A stretch of 64,000 nucleotides of DNA from Salinimicrobium soli (lineage in GTDB: Bacteria; Bacteroidota; Bacteroidia; Flavobacteriales; Flavobacteriaceae): positions 310,001-374,000 of the forward strand of contig NZ_JBLUWW010000002.1 of NCBI RefSeq assembly GCF_048323655.1. Reading direction: 5' to 3'. The notes under the pieces are model-generated. The model did no database searches. It saw only the letters and a list, made by a program, of their open reading frames with translations, and was not told where the DNA came from. Position numbers and translations under genes: made by a program. Shown piece by piece: positions 35,091 to 43,895 of this stretch (its first letter is position 1; every line of letters starts with the position of its first letter).

Positions 35091-35205
35091 GAATGCAAAC
35101 AGATTAGGTTTAAAGTGGTTAAAGGTAATGTCCTGCGGGGAATTAATATAAATTCTCTTAAAAAAATATAGAAGTTCGGTATCTTTACGATCTCAAAAAA
35201 ATTTT

Positions 35206-36816
35206 ATGCCGAAAGAATCCATTTCCTACATCGACACAAACTTTTTCTCTCCTCTGATTACTGATTATTTAGCTGAAAATGAACGGGTAGCTGAATTCTA
35301 TAACCGTTTCCCGAAACTCGATAATTTTGAGAAGCAGATCGAAGAGAAGAAGAATTCTTATAATGGAAAAGGATTCAGAAAGACGCTCGTAAATGCCCTT
35401 TTTGAGCAGTATAAAGACACAAAACTTTCCGAAGAGACGAAAAAGAACATAGAAGCTCTTGAACAAGAAAATACCTTCACGGTAACTACCGGTCACCAGC
35501 TGAACCTGTTCACTGGGCCCATGTATTTTTTGTATAAGATCATCACTGCCATTAACCTTGCTGCCGAATTAAAGAAAAAATATCCGGCCAATAATTTTGT
35601 GCCTGTTTACTGGATGGCAACCGAGGATCATGATTTTGAAGAGATCAGCTTTTTTAATCTCCACGGAAAGAAGTTTCATTGGAATCCGGGGAAATCGAAA
35701 TTTTTGGGAGGTGCAGTGGGGGAGATGCCAACCGAAAGTCTTCAGGATGTGTATGATCTTTTTTCCGCAGAAGTTGGGAACTCTGCAAATGCCCGCCGTC
35801 TGAAAGAACTTTTTGAAGCCGCGTATTTACAGCATAAGAACCTGGCCGAAGCGACCCGGTATCTCGCCAATGAACTTTTTGCGGCTTACGGAGTCGTCAT
35901 TATCGACGGAAATAACGCCGATCTAAAAAGGCATTTTTCGCCCTATATGAAGGAAGAATTGCTGGAGCAGGTCTCGTACAGTGAAACCCTTCCGTTGGCT
36001 CAAAAGCTTGAAGAGGAGGGATACTCTGCACAGGTAAATCCAAGAGAGATCAACCTCTTTTATATGGCAGAAGGTTTGCGGGAGCGGATCCTGGAAAAGG
36101 ATGGAAGGTTTTTTGTCCACGACACACAACTTTCCTGGAGCAGGGAGGAAATGCTGGAACTTTTGGAGCAGCATCCCGAACGCTTTAGCCCAAATGTTAT
36201 CATGCGCCCCTTGTATGAGGAAGTGGTGCTGCCCAACCTTTGTTATATAGGCGGCGGCGGAGAGCTGGCTTACTGGTTTGAGCTGAAGAAGTACTTCGAA
36301 AAGGTAAATATTTCTTTTCCGGTTCTTTTACTTCGGAATTCTGTATTGATCCAAACCGAAAAGCAGGACCAAAAAAGGCAAAAACTGAATATATCCTTAA
36401 AAGAATTATTCCTTAAACCTCATGAGCTGATCAATCGGAAAGTGAGGCAGATATCCAATATTGATATTGATTTTTCTCCTCAAAAAGAACATCTGGTTAA
36501 GCAATTTCAGGAGATGTATGAAATTGCCGAAAAGACTGACAAGTCATTTCTAGGTGCTGTAAAAGCACAGGAAGTGAAGCAGCTAAAAGGACTTGAAAAC
36601 CTGGAGAAACGCCTGCTGAAGGCTCAAAAAAGAAAACTTCAGGATGAGGTCTCCCGAATAGCCATGCTTAAAGAAGATCTCTTTCCGAATAAAGGATTAC
36701 AGGAACGGCATCACAATTTCTCAGAATTCTACCTTGAGTACGGAGAGGACCTTATCCCGGCCTTAATACAAAATCTTAGACCCCTGGAATTAAAATTCGA
36801 CATACTAACCCTATGA
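35206..36816 (+). CDS. bshC: Bacillithiol biosynthesis cysteine-adding enzyme BshC
   Basis: 536 residues, usual length. Landmarks: TVTTGHQLNLFTGPMYFLYK near 93-112 at the substrate pocket, VPVYWMATEDHDFEEI near 134-149, NVIMRPLYEEVVLPNLCYIGGGGELAYWF near 330-358, and a long C-terminal coiled coil (about 400-500). It joins cysteine to glucosaminyl-malate to make bacillithiol, the low-molecular thiol of many Bacteroidota. Divergent from the M14 operon. The gene's TGA overlaps the ATG of the decarboxylase gene (ATGA), so the two are translationally coupled. BshA and BshB are not in the window. Confidence 0.93.
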   Translation: MPKESISYIDTNFFSPLITDYLAENERVAEFYNRFPKLDNFEKQIEEKKNSYNGKGFRKTLVNALFEQYKDTKLSEETKKNIEALEQENTFTVTTGHQLNLFTGPMYFLYKIITAINLAAELKKKYPANNFVPVYWMATEDHDFEEISFFNLHGKKFHWNPGKSKFLGGAVGEMPTESLQDVYDLFSAEVGNSANARRLKELFEAAYLQHKNLAEATRYLANELFAAYGVVIIDGNNADLKRHFSPYMKEELLEQVSYSETLPLAQKLEEEGYSAQVNPREINLFYMAEGLRERILEKDGRFFVHDTQLSWSREEMLELLEQHPERFSPNVIMRPLYEEVVLPNLCYIGGGGELAYWFELKKYFEKVNISFPVLLLRNSVLIQTEKQDQKRQKLNISLKELFLKPHELINRKVRQISNIDIDFSPQKEHLVKQFQEMYEIAEKTDKSFLGAVKAQEVKQLKGLENLEKRLLKAQKRKLQDEVSRIAMLKEDLFPNKGLQERHHNFSEFYLEYGEDLIPALIQNLRPLELKFDILTL

Positions 36817-38198
36817 GTAAAATGCATAAAATTGACATCGATTTGGTGGAGATGACCCTCGATGTCATGAAATATACAATTGACCGGATTTCAAATGTTA
36901 CGCCTGAACTTGGCGCCCCAAAAAAAGAAGAAGATCTCTATAAAATTATTGGCGAAACCATTACCCCTAAAGGAATAGGAGGGGAAGTGGCTTTCAAGAT
37001 GTTCCGCGACACCCTCGTAAAGGCGACCGTGCCAATTGACCATCCGAGACACCTGGCTTTCGTTCCAGCCGCTCCTACGAGGGCAGCTATTATGTTTGAC
37101 CTTGTCACCTCTGCTTCCAGTATTCATGGAGCTTACTGGATGGAGGGAGCAGGAGGGATCTTTTGTGAGAACCAGGCAATGAAATGGCTGGTTTCCCTTA
37201 CAGGGCTTCCTGAAAGCGCGTTCGGCGTGTTCACCAGTGGTGGAACAGCAGCCAATCTTTCGGCACTGGTTGCAGCAAGAGGAGCCTGGCGAAAAAAGGA
37301 TCCTACCAATAATGGAGTAAGGGCCTTGTTAATGACCTCTAACGGAGCTCATTCTTCAGTACAGGCAATGGCAAAAGTGATGGATGCAGATGTGGTGTTG
37401 ATCGACTGTCCTGATGAGAACCTTCGCGGGAAGGTCTTACAAGAGGCAATCGACGGTCTGGAAGAGAAGGATCGAAAAAGGCTTTTTGCAGTAGTAGCTA
37501 CCGGAGGAACTACCAACGCCGGAATTATTGATGAACTGGATTCTGTGGCTGCGGTATGTGAACGGGAAGACGTGTGGTTCCATGTAGACGCTGCCTACGG
37601 TGGTGGTGCCCTTGCTGCACCTTCGGTAAGGCATCTTTTTAAAGGAATAGAAAAGGCCGATAGTATTACGATTGATCCGCATAAATGGCTTTTTTCTCCT
37701 TATGATTGTGGGGCTGTGATCTATAAGGATATGGAAGTGGCAGCCGATGCGCATTCCCAAAAAGGGGCTTACCTGGAGATCTTCAAAGACGAGGGTGCCC
37801 AGGGTTTTAATCCTTCAGATTACCAGATACAACTCACCCGTCGTTTGCGCGGACTGCCATTGTGGTTTTCGCTTGCTATGCACGGGACCGACAAGTACCG
37901 GGATGCCATTGAGAGAGGAATAGAACTCGCCAAGATCGCAGAGAAGAAGATCCAGGAAAATGAGCTATTGGAGATGGTGAGACCTGCGAGTCTTTCAGTA
38001 GTATTATTCCGAAGAAAAGGCTGGAAGGCCGAAGATTATAGAGACTGGACGTATAAAAATCACAAAGAAGGGATCGCCCTGGTCACTCCTACCAAATGGA
38101 GAGGAGAGAATGGGGTGGAGACAATTTCCCGTTTCTGCTTCATTAATCCTGACACTACCGAAGAAGATATAGATATCATTTTGGAGACCATGAAATAA
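36813..38198 (+). CDS. PLP-dependent group II decarboxylase
   Basis: 461 residues. Group II decarboxylase fold: HPRHLAFVPAAPTRAAI near 77-93, GVFTSGGTAANLSALVAARGAW near 138-159 for the PLP phosphate, VVATGGTTNAGIIDEL near 227-242, HVDAAYGGGALA near 258-269 with the PLP aspartate, and DPHKWLFSPYDCG near 288-300 with Lys291 as the Schiff-base lysine. Relatives act on aromatic amino acids, glutamate, aspartate or 2,4-diaminobutyrate; the substrate cannot be picked here. Coupling to bshC (ATGA overlap) is curious since no decarboxylation occurs in the known bacillithiol route. Confidence 0.85.
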   Translation: MSKMHKIDIDLVEMTLDVMKYTIDRISNVTPELGAPKKEEDLYKIIGETITPKGIGGEVAFKMFRDTLVKATVPIDHPRHLAFVPAAPTRAAIMFDLVTSASSIHGAYWMEGAGGIFCENQAMKWLVSLTGLPESAFGVFTSGGTAANLSALVAARGAWRKKDPTNNGVRALLMTSNGAHSSVQAMAKVMDADVVLIDCPDENLRGKVLQEAIDGLEEKDRKRLFAVVATGGTTNAGIIDELDSVAAVCEREDVWFHVDAAYGGGALAAPSVRHLFKGIEKADSITIDPHKWLFSPYDCGAVIYKDMEVAADAHSQKGAYLEIFKDEGAQGFNPSDYQIQLTRRLRGLPLWFSLAMHGTDKYRDAIERGIELAKIAEKKIQENELLEMVRPASLSVVLFRRKGWKAEDYRDWTYKNHKEGIALVTPTKWRGENGVETISRFCFINPDTTEEDIDIILETMK

Positions 38199-38311
38199 GT
38201 CTCGGGCAGCAGAAGGAAAATTCTGCTAAAAAACATGCTTTTCATCGATAATATTTGCTGTTGGTCGAAATATACCCGACCTTTGCGGTATAAATACCCT
38301 ACCTCGTGGAA

Positions 38312-38449
38312 ATGTTTTTGCTGGCTTGTGCCGTCTTCCTTTGTTCGCTATTTCTGGTGTTACTCATTAGGACCAGGATGAGCATTAAGGCAAATCAGGA
38401 TCTTATTGACCAGGAATTGCAAAGAAACAGCGCGGAAAAGAAGGATTAA
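38312..38449 (+). CDS. 45-residue single-TM small protein
   Basis: ATG at 38312, TAA at 38447. MFLLACAVFLCSLFLVLL (residues 1-18) is a strong membrane anchor, followed by the basic IRTRMSIKAN and an acidic/basic tail DQELQRNSAEKKD. The composition is not what a random frame gives: one hydrophobic block, then only polar residues. It lies between the decarboxylase stop and guaA, in the same direction. It could be an independent small membrane protein, as often seen in Bacteroidota; no family is recognised. The start may be an in-frame GTG two codons upstream. Confidence 0.55.
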   Translation: MFLLACAVFLCSLFLVLLIRTRMSIKANQDLIDQELQRNSAEKKD

Positions 38450-38536
38450 TTTCTTTTTTCTCCGGGCTACTTTTTTTTCCGGTCCTTTAAAAACAGAATT
38501 TCTTTTGGCACAGCCATGAAAATTGGCTCAAATTCC

Positions 38537-38544
38537 TATTTTTG
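38537..38544 (+). promoter_or_regulatory. Candidate -7 element of guaA
   Basis: TATTTTTG fits TAnnTTTG and lies three bases before the guaA ATG at 38548. No TTG at the normal -33 distance. Such closeness would mean an almost leaderless message, so the match may be chance. Confidence 0.3.
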
Positions 38545-38547
38545 CAC

Positions 38548-40077
38548 ATGCAAAACAACGTACTCATTTTAGATTTTGGGTCGCAGTATACCCAGTTAAT
38601 TGCGAGACGGGTCAGAGAGCTCAACATTTACTGCGAAATTCATCCCTACAACAAGATTCCTGAAGAAATAACCAATTTTAAGGCTGTGATCCTTTCCGGA
38701 AGTCCATTTTCGGTAAGAGGCGAACAGGCTCCGCATCCCGATCTTACAAAGATCAGGAAGAAGGTGCCGCTTTTAGCTGTTTGTTATGGTGCTCAATACC
38801 TTGCTCATTTTAACGGCGGAAAAGTAGAGGCTTCAGAAATCAGGGAATACGGAAGAGCAAATCTTTCGGTCATCAAAGACGGGGAAACTCTCTTTGAAGG
38901 CATAAAGGAAAATTCCCAGGTCTGGATGAGTCACAGTGATACCATTAAAGAACTGCCCGAGAATGGAGTGCGGCTTGCAAGTACTGCAGATGTACTTAAT
39001 GCTGCCTACCGCATCGACGGTGAGGAAACCTACGCTATACAGTTCCACCCGGAAGTGTATCATTCTACTGACGGAAAACAATTGCTGGAGAATTTTCTGG
39101 TGAAGATCGCGGGAGTAGAGCAGGAGTGGACTCCTGAAGCTTTCGTAGATATGACCGTTGCTGAGCTAAAGGAGAAAGTGGGGGATGACAAGGTAGTACT
39201 TGGATTGAGCGGCGGAGTAGATTCTACTGTGGCTGCTGTGCTTCTGCACAAAGCTATCGGTAAGAACCTGTATTGCATCTTCGTTAATAACGGGTTACTA
39301 CGAAAAGGAGAATTCGAAAGCGTACTTGATCAATACAAACATATGGGGCTTAATGTGCGAGGGGTAGATGCCTCGGCACGTTTTTTGGAAGCCCTTGCTG
39401 GGATCTCAGATCCTGAAGGAAAGAGAAAGGCGATTGGAAAGACCTTTATTGAGGTTTTTGATGATGAAGCCCATCGTATTCAGGATGTGAAATTCCTGGC
39501 TCAGGGAACTATTTATCCTGATGTTATTGAATCTATATCTGTAAAAGGGCCTTCAGCGACTATAAAATCTCACCACAATGTGGGAGGTTTGCCAGATTTT
39601 ATGAAATTGCAGGTGGTGGAACCACTGCGAATGCTGTTCAAGGATGAAGTGAGACGTGTGGGTGCTGAATTGGAGATCGATAAAGAATTGTTGGGAAGAC
39701 ATCCTTTCCCGGGACCTGGTCTGGCTATCAGAATCCTTGGAGATATAACTCCGGAAAAGGTGAGAGTGCTGCAGGAAGTGGATGCGATCTTTATCAACGG
39801 ACTAAAAGAATGGAAGTTATATGACAAGGTCTGGCAGGCGGGTGCGATCCTGTTGCCGGTAAGTTCAGTAGGAGTAATGGGAGATGAACGCACCTATGAA
39901 AAAGTGGTCGCTTTACGTGCTGTGGAATCCACAGACGGAATGACTGCAGACTGGGTGAATTTACCTTATGATTTTTTACAAAAGACTTCCAACACAATAA
40001 TTAACCGTGTAAAAGGCGTTAACAGGGTAGTATATGATATAAGCTCCAAACCCCCGGCCACTATTGAGTGGGAATAA
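38548..40077 (+). CDS. guaA: GMP synthase (glutamine-hydrolysing)
   Basis: 509 residues from the ATG at 38548; the TTG two codons upstream is not needed. GATase domain: LDFGSQYTQLIARRVREL near 8-25, nucleophile Cys in PLLAVCYGAQYLA near 73-85, His/Glu in QFHPEVYHS near 165-173. ATP-PPase domain: LGLSGGVDSTVAAVLL near 217-232. C-terminal dimerisation domain: HPFPGPGLAIRILG near 385-398 and ending in PPATIEWE. Converts XMP to GMP. First gene of an operon with the LysM protein (10 bases), OsmC and DUF922 genes. Confidence 0.97.
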   Translation: MQNNVLILDFGSQYTQLIARRVRELNIYCEIHPYNKIPEEITNFKAVILSGSPFSVRGEQAPHPDLTKIRKKVPLLAVCYGAQYLAHFNGGKVEASEIREYGRANLSVIKDGETLFEGIKENSQVWMSHSDTIKELPENGVRLASTADVLNAAYRIDGEETYAIQFHPEVYHSTDGKQLLENFLVKIAGVEQEWTPEAFVDMTVAELKEKVGDDKVVLGLSGGVDSTVAAVLLHKAIGKNLYCIFVNNGLLRKGEFESVLDQYKHMGLNVRGVDASARFLEALAGISDPEGKRKAIGKTFIEVFDDEAHRIQDVKFLAQGTIYPDVIESISVKGPSATIKSHHNVGGLPDFMKLQVVEPLRMLFKDEVRRVGAELEIDKELLGRHPFPGPGLAIRILGDITPEKVRVLQEVDAIFINGLKEWKLYDKVWQAGAILLPVSSVGVMGDERTYEKVVALRAVESTDGMTADWVNLPYDFLQKTSNTIINRVKGVNRVVYDISSKPPATIEWE

Positions 40078-40087
40078 AATTTGACCT

Positions 40088-41989
40088 ATGAAGAAATTAC
40101 TTGTTCTTTTCCTGTTTTTCCAGATGTTGACTACAGCTGCTTTTGCGCAGCAGTATAAATATCACATAGTGAAACGCGGAGAAACTACTGCAGACATCGC
40201 CAGGATGTACAATATTACTGAAGCCACCCTCTTCAAGTATAATCCCGATGCGCGAAACGGCATTAGTCCCGAGACCAAACTGGTGGTTCCGCTAACAGAA
40301 AGTGTCAGGCAGGAGAACGTGAAATTTGAAATTCATAGGGTTAAGAGAAAAGAGACCCTCTTTAGTCTTTCACAGCAATACGGGGTGGAAATTGAAGATA
40401 TCAAACGCTTTAATAAACATCTCTACTCTCAGGAATTGAAAAGGGGAGAAAAGATCAGGATCCCGGTAAACCTTCCGGTGGTGGAAAAGGAGGCTACAGA
40501 AAAATCTGTTGGAAACCCTTTAGATCTTACTATTAAAGAGCATGTGGTTCTTCCGAAGGAAACCCTCTACGGAATTTCCCGCAAATACAATATTACCATT
40601 GCTGACCTTCAACGCCTGAATCCGAACCTGGAGAATCTTCAGCCGGGAATGGTGCTTAAGGTAAGAAATGGTTCTTTTGAAAAGGTTGTGGATGTTGAAG
40701 GCGATCTTTTTAAGTATTACCAGGTAAAGCCGCAGGAAACCCTTTACAGGCTTACTAAAAAATTTGGGATCAGCAAAGATTCACTGATCGAATTGAATCC
40801 GGCTTTGGCCGACGGATTGAAATCGGGTATGGTATTGCGGGTTCCAAATGTTGAGCTGTATGAGGAAGGGGATTTTTCCGAAGAAAACCTGGTGAATCTG
40901 GAGAACCGGCTTAATAATTTCAGGACAAAGAACCTGGTGGTGATGCTGCCTTTTAATCTTGATAAGGTCGTGAAGACTGACACCAGCAGTAATTCTGCTG
41001 AAAGAATTAGAAAGGATAAAGTGATGCAGATCTCCCTGGATTTCTACAGCGGAGTTCTTATGGCAGTTGATTCAGCAAAATCCCTGGGCATAACTACAAA
41101 TCTTCGATTTTTTGATACTGAACAGAAGGCCGAGAAGGTACGTTCTATTATTAATACCAATGATTTTAGTAATGTGGATGCAGTTATTGGTCCGCTGCTT
41201 CAGTCGACTATTGAAGCTGCAGCTTCTTCTCTTGAAAGACAGAATGTTCCGGTAATTTCACCACTTACCAAGAAACAGGCGGGTTCTATGGGCAACTTTT
41301 TGCAGTCCAGGCCTACAGATGAAATGCTGAGCGAGGCAATGATCTCCTATATTTCAAGGAACGCTTCCGGAAAGAATATTATAATTATTGCAGATGCTGC
41401 CGCAAGTGCTAAAAAAAGCCGACTATTAGCAGCATTTCCAGATGCCAAAACGGTGAACCCGAGAGAAGGTAGTTATCTTAATGAAGCAGAACTGGCAGGT
41501 GCCCTGGTTGCAGGAAGGCCTAACTGGGTGATCCTGGAAGCGAGTAAGATTGGGGTGCTGAGCAATGCTACTTCTTACCTCAATTCTATGGCAGACAAAT
41601 TTCCTATCACTCTTATGACCACTGATAGAAATAATTCGTTTGACAGTGATAACGTATCAAACCGTCACCTTGCGAAATTAAAATTCCACTATCCTTCGGT
41701 TGACAGGGCTTTTTCTCCGGAAAAGAGCAGGTCTTTTGTAAAGAAATACGAGGAAAAATACGGTGTAATTCCTAATATCTATGTTATCCGCGGATTTGAC
41801 GTGACCTATGATGTTTTATTGAGGTTGGCTTCCGCAGAAGATCTTTACGCTTCCATTGCACAGGAAGGGATGACTCAGTATGTGGAAAACAAGTTTGACT
41901 ACGAAATGCGTCCCACCGGAGGTTACCAGAATAAAGCTATTTATATTATGGCTTATGACAAGGACCTTAATCTTAACGTGGTAGAGTAA
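40088..41989 (+). CDS. Four-LysM protein fused to a periplasmic ligand-binding (PBP1-like) domain
   Basis: 633 residues. Signal peptide 1-20 (…MLTTAAFAQ). Four LysM domains: about 25-69 (YHIVKRGETTADIARMY), 80-126 (HRVKRKETLFSLSQQY), 151-192 (VVLPKETLYGISRKY) and 210-254 (YQVKPQETLYRLTKKF). From about 282 a ligand-binding fold resembling type I periplasmic binding proteins (VVMLPFNLDKV, DAVIGPLLQSTIEAAASSLE, NIIIIADAAASA). It probably binds peptidoglycan through LysM and carries a ligand sensor or a scaffold. No transporter gene is nearby. It follows guaA and is overlapped by osmC by one base (TAATG). Confidence 0.88.
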   Translation: MKKLLVLFLFFQMLTTAAFAQQYKYHIVKRGETTADIARMYNITEATLFKYNPDARNGISPETKLVVPLTESVRQENVKFEIHRVKRKETLFSLSQQYGVEIEDIKRFNKHLYSQELKRGEKIRIPVNLPVVEKEATEKSVGNPLDLTIKEHVVLPKETLYGISRKYNITIADLQRLNPNLENLQPGMVLKVRNGSFEKVVDVEGDLFKYYQVKPQETLYRLTKKFGISKDSLIELNPALADGLKSGMVLRVPNVELYEEGDFSEENLVNLENRLNNFRTKNLVVMLPFNLDKVVKTDTSSNSAERIRKDKVMQISLDFYSGVLMAVDSAKSLGITTNLRFFDTEQKAEKVRSIINTNDFSNVDAVIGPLLQSTIEAAASSLERQNVPVISPLTKKQAGSMGNFLQSRPTDEMLSEAMISYISRNASGKNIIIIADAAASAKKSRLLAAFPDAKTVNPREGSYLNEAELAGALVAGRPNWVILEASKIGVLSNATSYLNSMADKFPITLMTTDRNNSFDSDNVSNRHLAKLKFHYPSVDRAFSPEKSRSFVKKYEEKYGVIPNIYVIRGFDVTYDVLLRLASAEDLYASIAQEGMTQYVENKFDYEMRPTGGYQNKAIYIMAYDKDLNLNVVE

Positions 41990-42390
41990 TGACGTCAAAA
42001 GTGACTTATCTGGGCGATCTTCGCACGGAATGTGAACATTTGCAGAGTGGCCGTAAGATCATTACCGATGCTCCGTTGGACAATCAGGGACAGGGGGAAG
42101 CTTTTTCTCCTACAGATACTGTTGCCACGGCGTTGGCCAGTTGCATGTTCACCATCATCGGGATCAAAGCCCGGGACAATGGACTGGATGTGACCGGAGC
42201 AGTGGCAGAAGTCACCAAGGTCATGGCAGCCGATCCCCGTCGCATTTCGGCCATTAAAGTCGGCATTACCTTTCCGCGGACTTATTCGGAAAAAGATCAG
42301 AAAATATTGGAAAGGGCTGCTAAAACCTGTCCTGTTCTATATAGCCTTCATCCCGACATTGAACTGGATGTACATTTTTCCTATAACTAA
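41989..42390 (+). CDS. OsmC family peroxidase-like protein
   Basis: 133 residues. OsmC fold: APLDNQGQGEAFSPTDTVATALASCMFTIIGIKARDNGLDVTG with the first catalytic cysteine at ASCM (near 52) and the second cysteine in AAKTCPVLYSLHPDIEL (near 114). OsmC/Ohr proteins reduce organic hydroperoxides with thiol partners; in this branch the substrate is uncertain. The ATG overlaps the stop of the LysM gene, so it is translationally coupled. Six bases separate it from the DUF922 gene. Confidence 0.88.
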   Translation: MTSKVTYLGDLRTECEHLQSGRKIITDAPLDNQGQGEAFSPTDTVATALASCMFTIIGIKARDNGLDVTGAVAEVTKVMAADPRRISAIKVGITFPRTYSEKDQKILERAAKTCPVLYSLHPDIELDVHFSYN

Positions 42391-42396
42391 AGCCCT

Positions 42397-42957
42397 GTGA
42401 AAATCCCATTTTTGAGTCTGCTATTAGGAATGGTCTTAGTGCCGGTTTTGCAGGCGCAAACTCCTGAAAAGAAACTGGCCTGGAATAACACTCCTCTTAG
42501 CTGGCAGGATTTTGAAGGGGTACCTGATGCTTTAAATCCTTTTGATGCCAATACCAATTCCGGCTTTTCCTATTCGTGGTCCCTTTCAGTAAAAGGAGGA
42601 GAATCTGTTTTTCTTTATGAAGTGAAAAGTTGGTTCTTTCCGGAACTTTCCTGGGTAAAGAACGGAAAGAAGTCACAGGAGCTTTTAGACCATGAACAGT
42701 TGCATTTTGACATTTCTGAATTGCATGCGAGAAGGCTGCGCAGTACACTGGAAGAGCTGAAAATCGATCCTTCTTCAGATGTAAAAAAGCAACTCAGGGT
42801 GCTTTACGAAAGAACGGAAGCGGCAAGGATTGAGATGCAGGAGCAGTATGACGCTGAAACGCGGCATGGAGAAAATACTGCAGCCCAGCAAAAGTGGGCG
42901 AAAAAGGTTAAAACTGATTTAGATTCTCTAAGCGGGTTTAGAACTGAAGATCAGTAA
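42397..42957 (+). CDS. DUF922 putative zinc metalloprotease, exported
   Basis: 186 residues, starting at GTG (42397). Signal peptide 1-20 (…LVPVLQAQT). The conserved WQDFEGVPD near 34-42 and the metal motif LLDHEQLHFDISELHARRL near 95-113 (HEQLH: two histidines and the catalytic Glu) fit DUF922, a family believed to be zinc-dependent proteases. It is the last gene of the guaA operon and overlaps the 3' end of the converging nitronate-monooxygenase-like gene by 20 bases. Exported form, so likely periplasmic. Confidence 0.7.
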   Translation: MKIPFLSLLLGMVLVPVLQAQTPEKKLAWNNTPLSWQDFEGVPDALNPFDANTNSGFSYSWSLSVKGGESVFLYEVKSWFFPELSWVKNGKKSQELLDHEQLHFDISELHARRLRSTLEELKIDPSSDVKKQLRVLYERTEAARIEMQEQYDAETRHGENTAAQQKWAKKVKTDLDSLSGFRTEDQ

Positions 42958-43885
42958 CCTCGGCCTTAGCCTCATTGAATTCACTGATCATATCACGAAG
43001 GATCTCTGCGGCAGGTTTAATATCGTGTATAAGTCCGGAAACCTGGCCTATTTCAAGTTCTCCTTCTTCAAGATCACCTTCAAACATGCCCTTTTTGGCT
43101 CGCGCTCTGCCCAGCAATTTGATCAGATCATCTTTGGTAGGATGTTTAGAATAGAGCTCATTTATCTGTTCAAAAAAGTGATTTTTGAGCAGTCTTACGG
43201 GAGCAAGTTCTTTTAGTGTGAGAATAGTGTCTCCTTCCTGAGCCTTTACTACCATCTCTTTGAAAGCCTGATGTGAAGAAGCTTCGTTGCTAGCTACAAA
43301 CCTGCTGCCCACCTGTACCGCATCAGCGCCCAGAACCATAGCGGCGAGCATTCCCCGCCCAGTGGCAATACCGCCTGCCGCGATCAACGGTATGCTGATC
43401 TTTTCGCGCACCATAGGGATCAGCGTAAAAGTGGTGGTTTCGTCCCGTCCGTTATGACCTCCGGCTTCAAAGCCTTCAGCTACCACGGCGTCTACTCCGG
43501 CTTCCTGCGCCTTAAGAGCAAACTTTACGCTACTTACCACGTGAACTACGGTAATTCCTTTTTCTTTTAAATGGGCTGTCCAGGTTTTGGGATTTCCCGC
43601 AGAAGTAAAAACTATCGGAACTTTTTCCTCAATAATTATTTCCATGATCTCCTCCAGATTGGGGTAAAGCATGGGAACATTTACCGCAAAAGGTTTATCG
43701 GTCGCTTTTTTGCATTTTTGAATGTGCTCTCTAAGGATCTCCGGATACATGGAACCGGCACCAATAATTCCCAATCCTCCTTCATTACTAACGGCACTGG
43801 CAAGTTTCCAGCCGCTGGCCCAGATCATGCCAGCTTGAATAACAGGATATTTTATATTGAAGAGTTCGGTAATGCGGTTGGCCAT
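42938..43885 (-). CDS. Nitronate monooxygenase / FabK-like FMN oxidoreductase
   Basis: 315 residues of the YrpB family. Landmarks: NIKYPVIQAGMIWAS near 9-23, VVAEGFEAGGHNGRDETTTFTLIP near 134-157 with the FMN and active-site His, IAAGGIATGRGMLAAMVLGADAVQVGSRF near 170-198. Members are nitronate monooxygenases or enoyl-ACP reductase II (FabK). The catalytic His in GGHNG is present; the choice between the two is open. Second gene after mnmA, 10 bases apart, on the minus strand. Confidence 0.82.
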   Translation of the reverse strand: MANRITELFNIKYPVIQAGMIWASGWKLASAVSNEGGLGIIGAGSMYPEILREHIQKCKKATDKPFAVNVPMLYPNLEEIMEIIIEEKVPIVFTSAGNPKTWTAHLKEKGITVVHVVSSVKFALKAQEAGVDAVVAEGFEAGGHNGRDETTTFTLIPMVREKISIPLIAAGGIATGRGMLAAMVLGADAVQVGSRFVASNEASSHQAFKEMVVKAQEGDTILTLKELAPVRLLKNHFFEQINELYSKHPTKDDLIKLLGRARAKKGMFEGDLEEGELEIGQVSGLIHDIKPAAEILRDMISEFNEAKAEVTDLQF

Positions 43886-43895
43886 AAATTTGGGG

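Noticed and set aside
38205..38232. Hairpin AGCAGAA / TTCTGCT after the decarboxylase gene as a terminator
   Set aside because: Short 7-bp stem with an A run and no T run on the plus strand, so termination is not supported.
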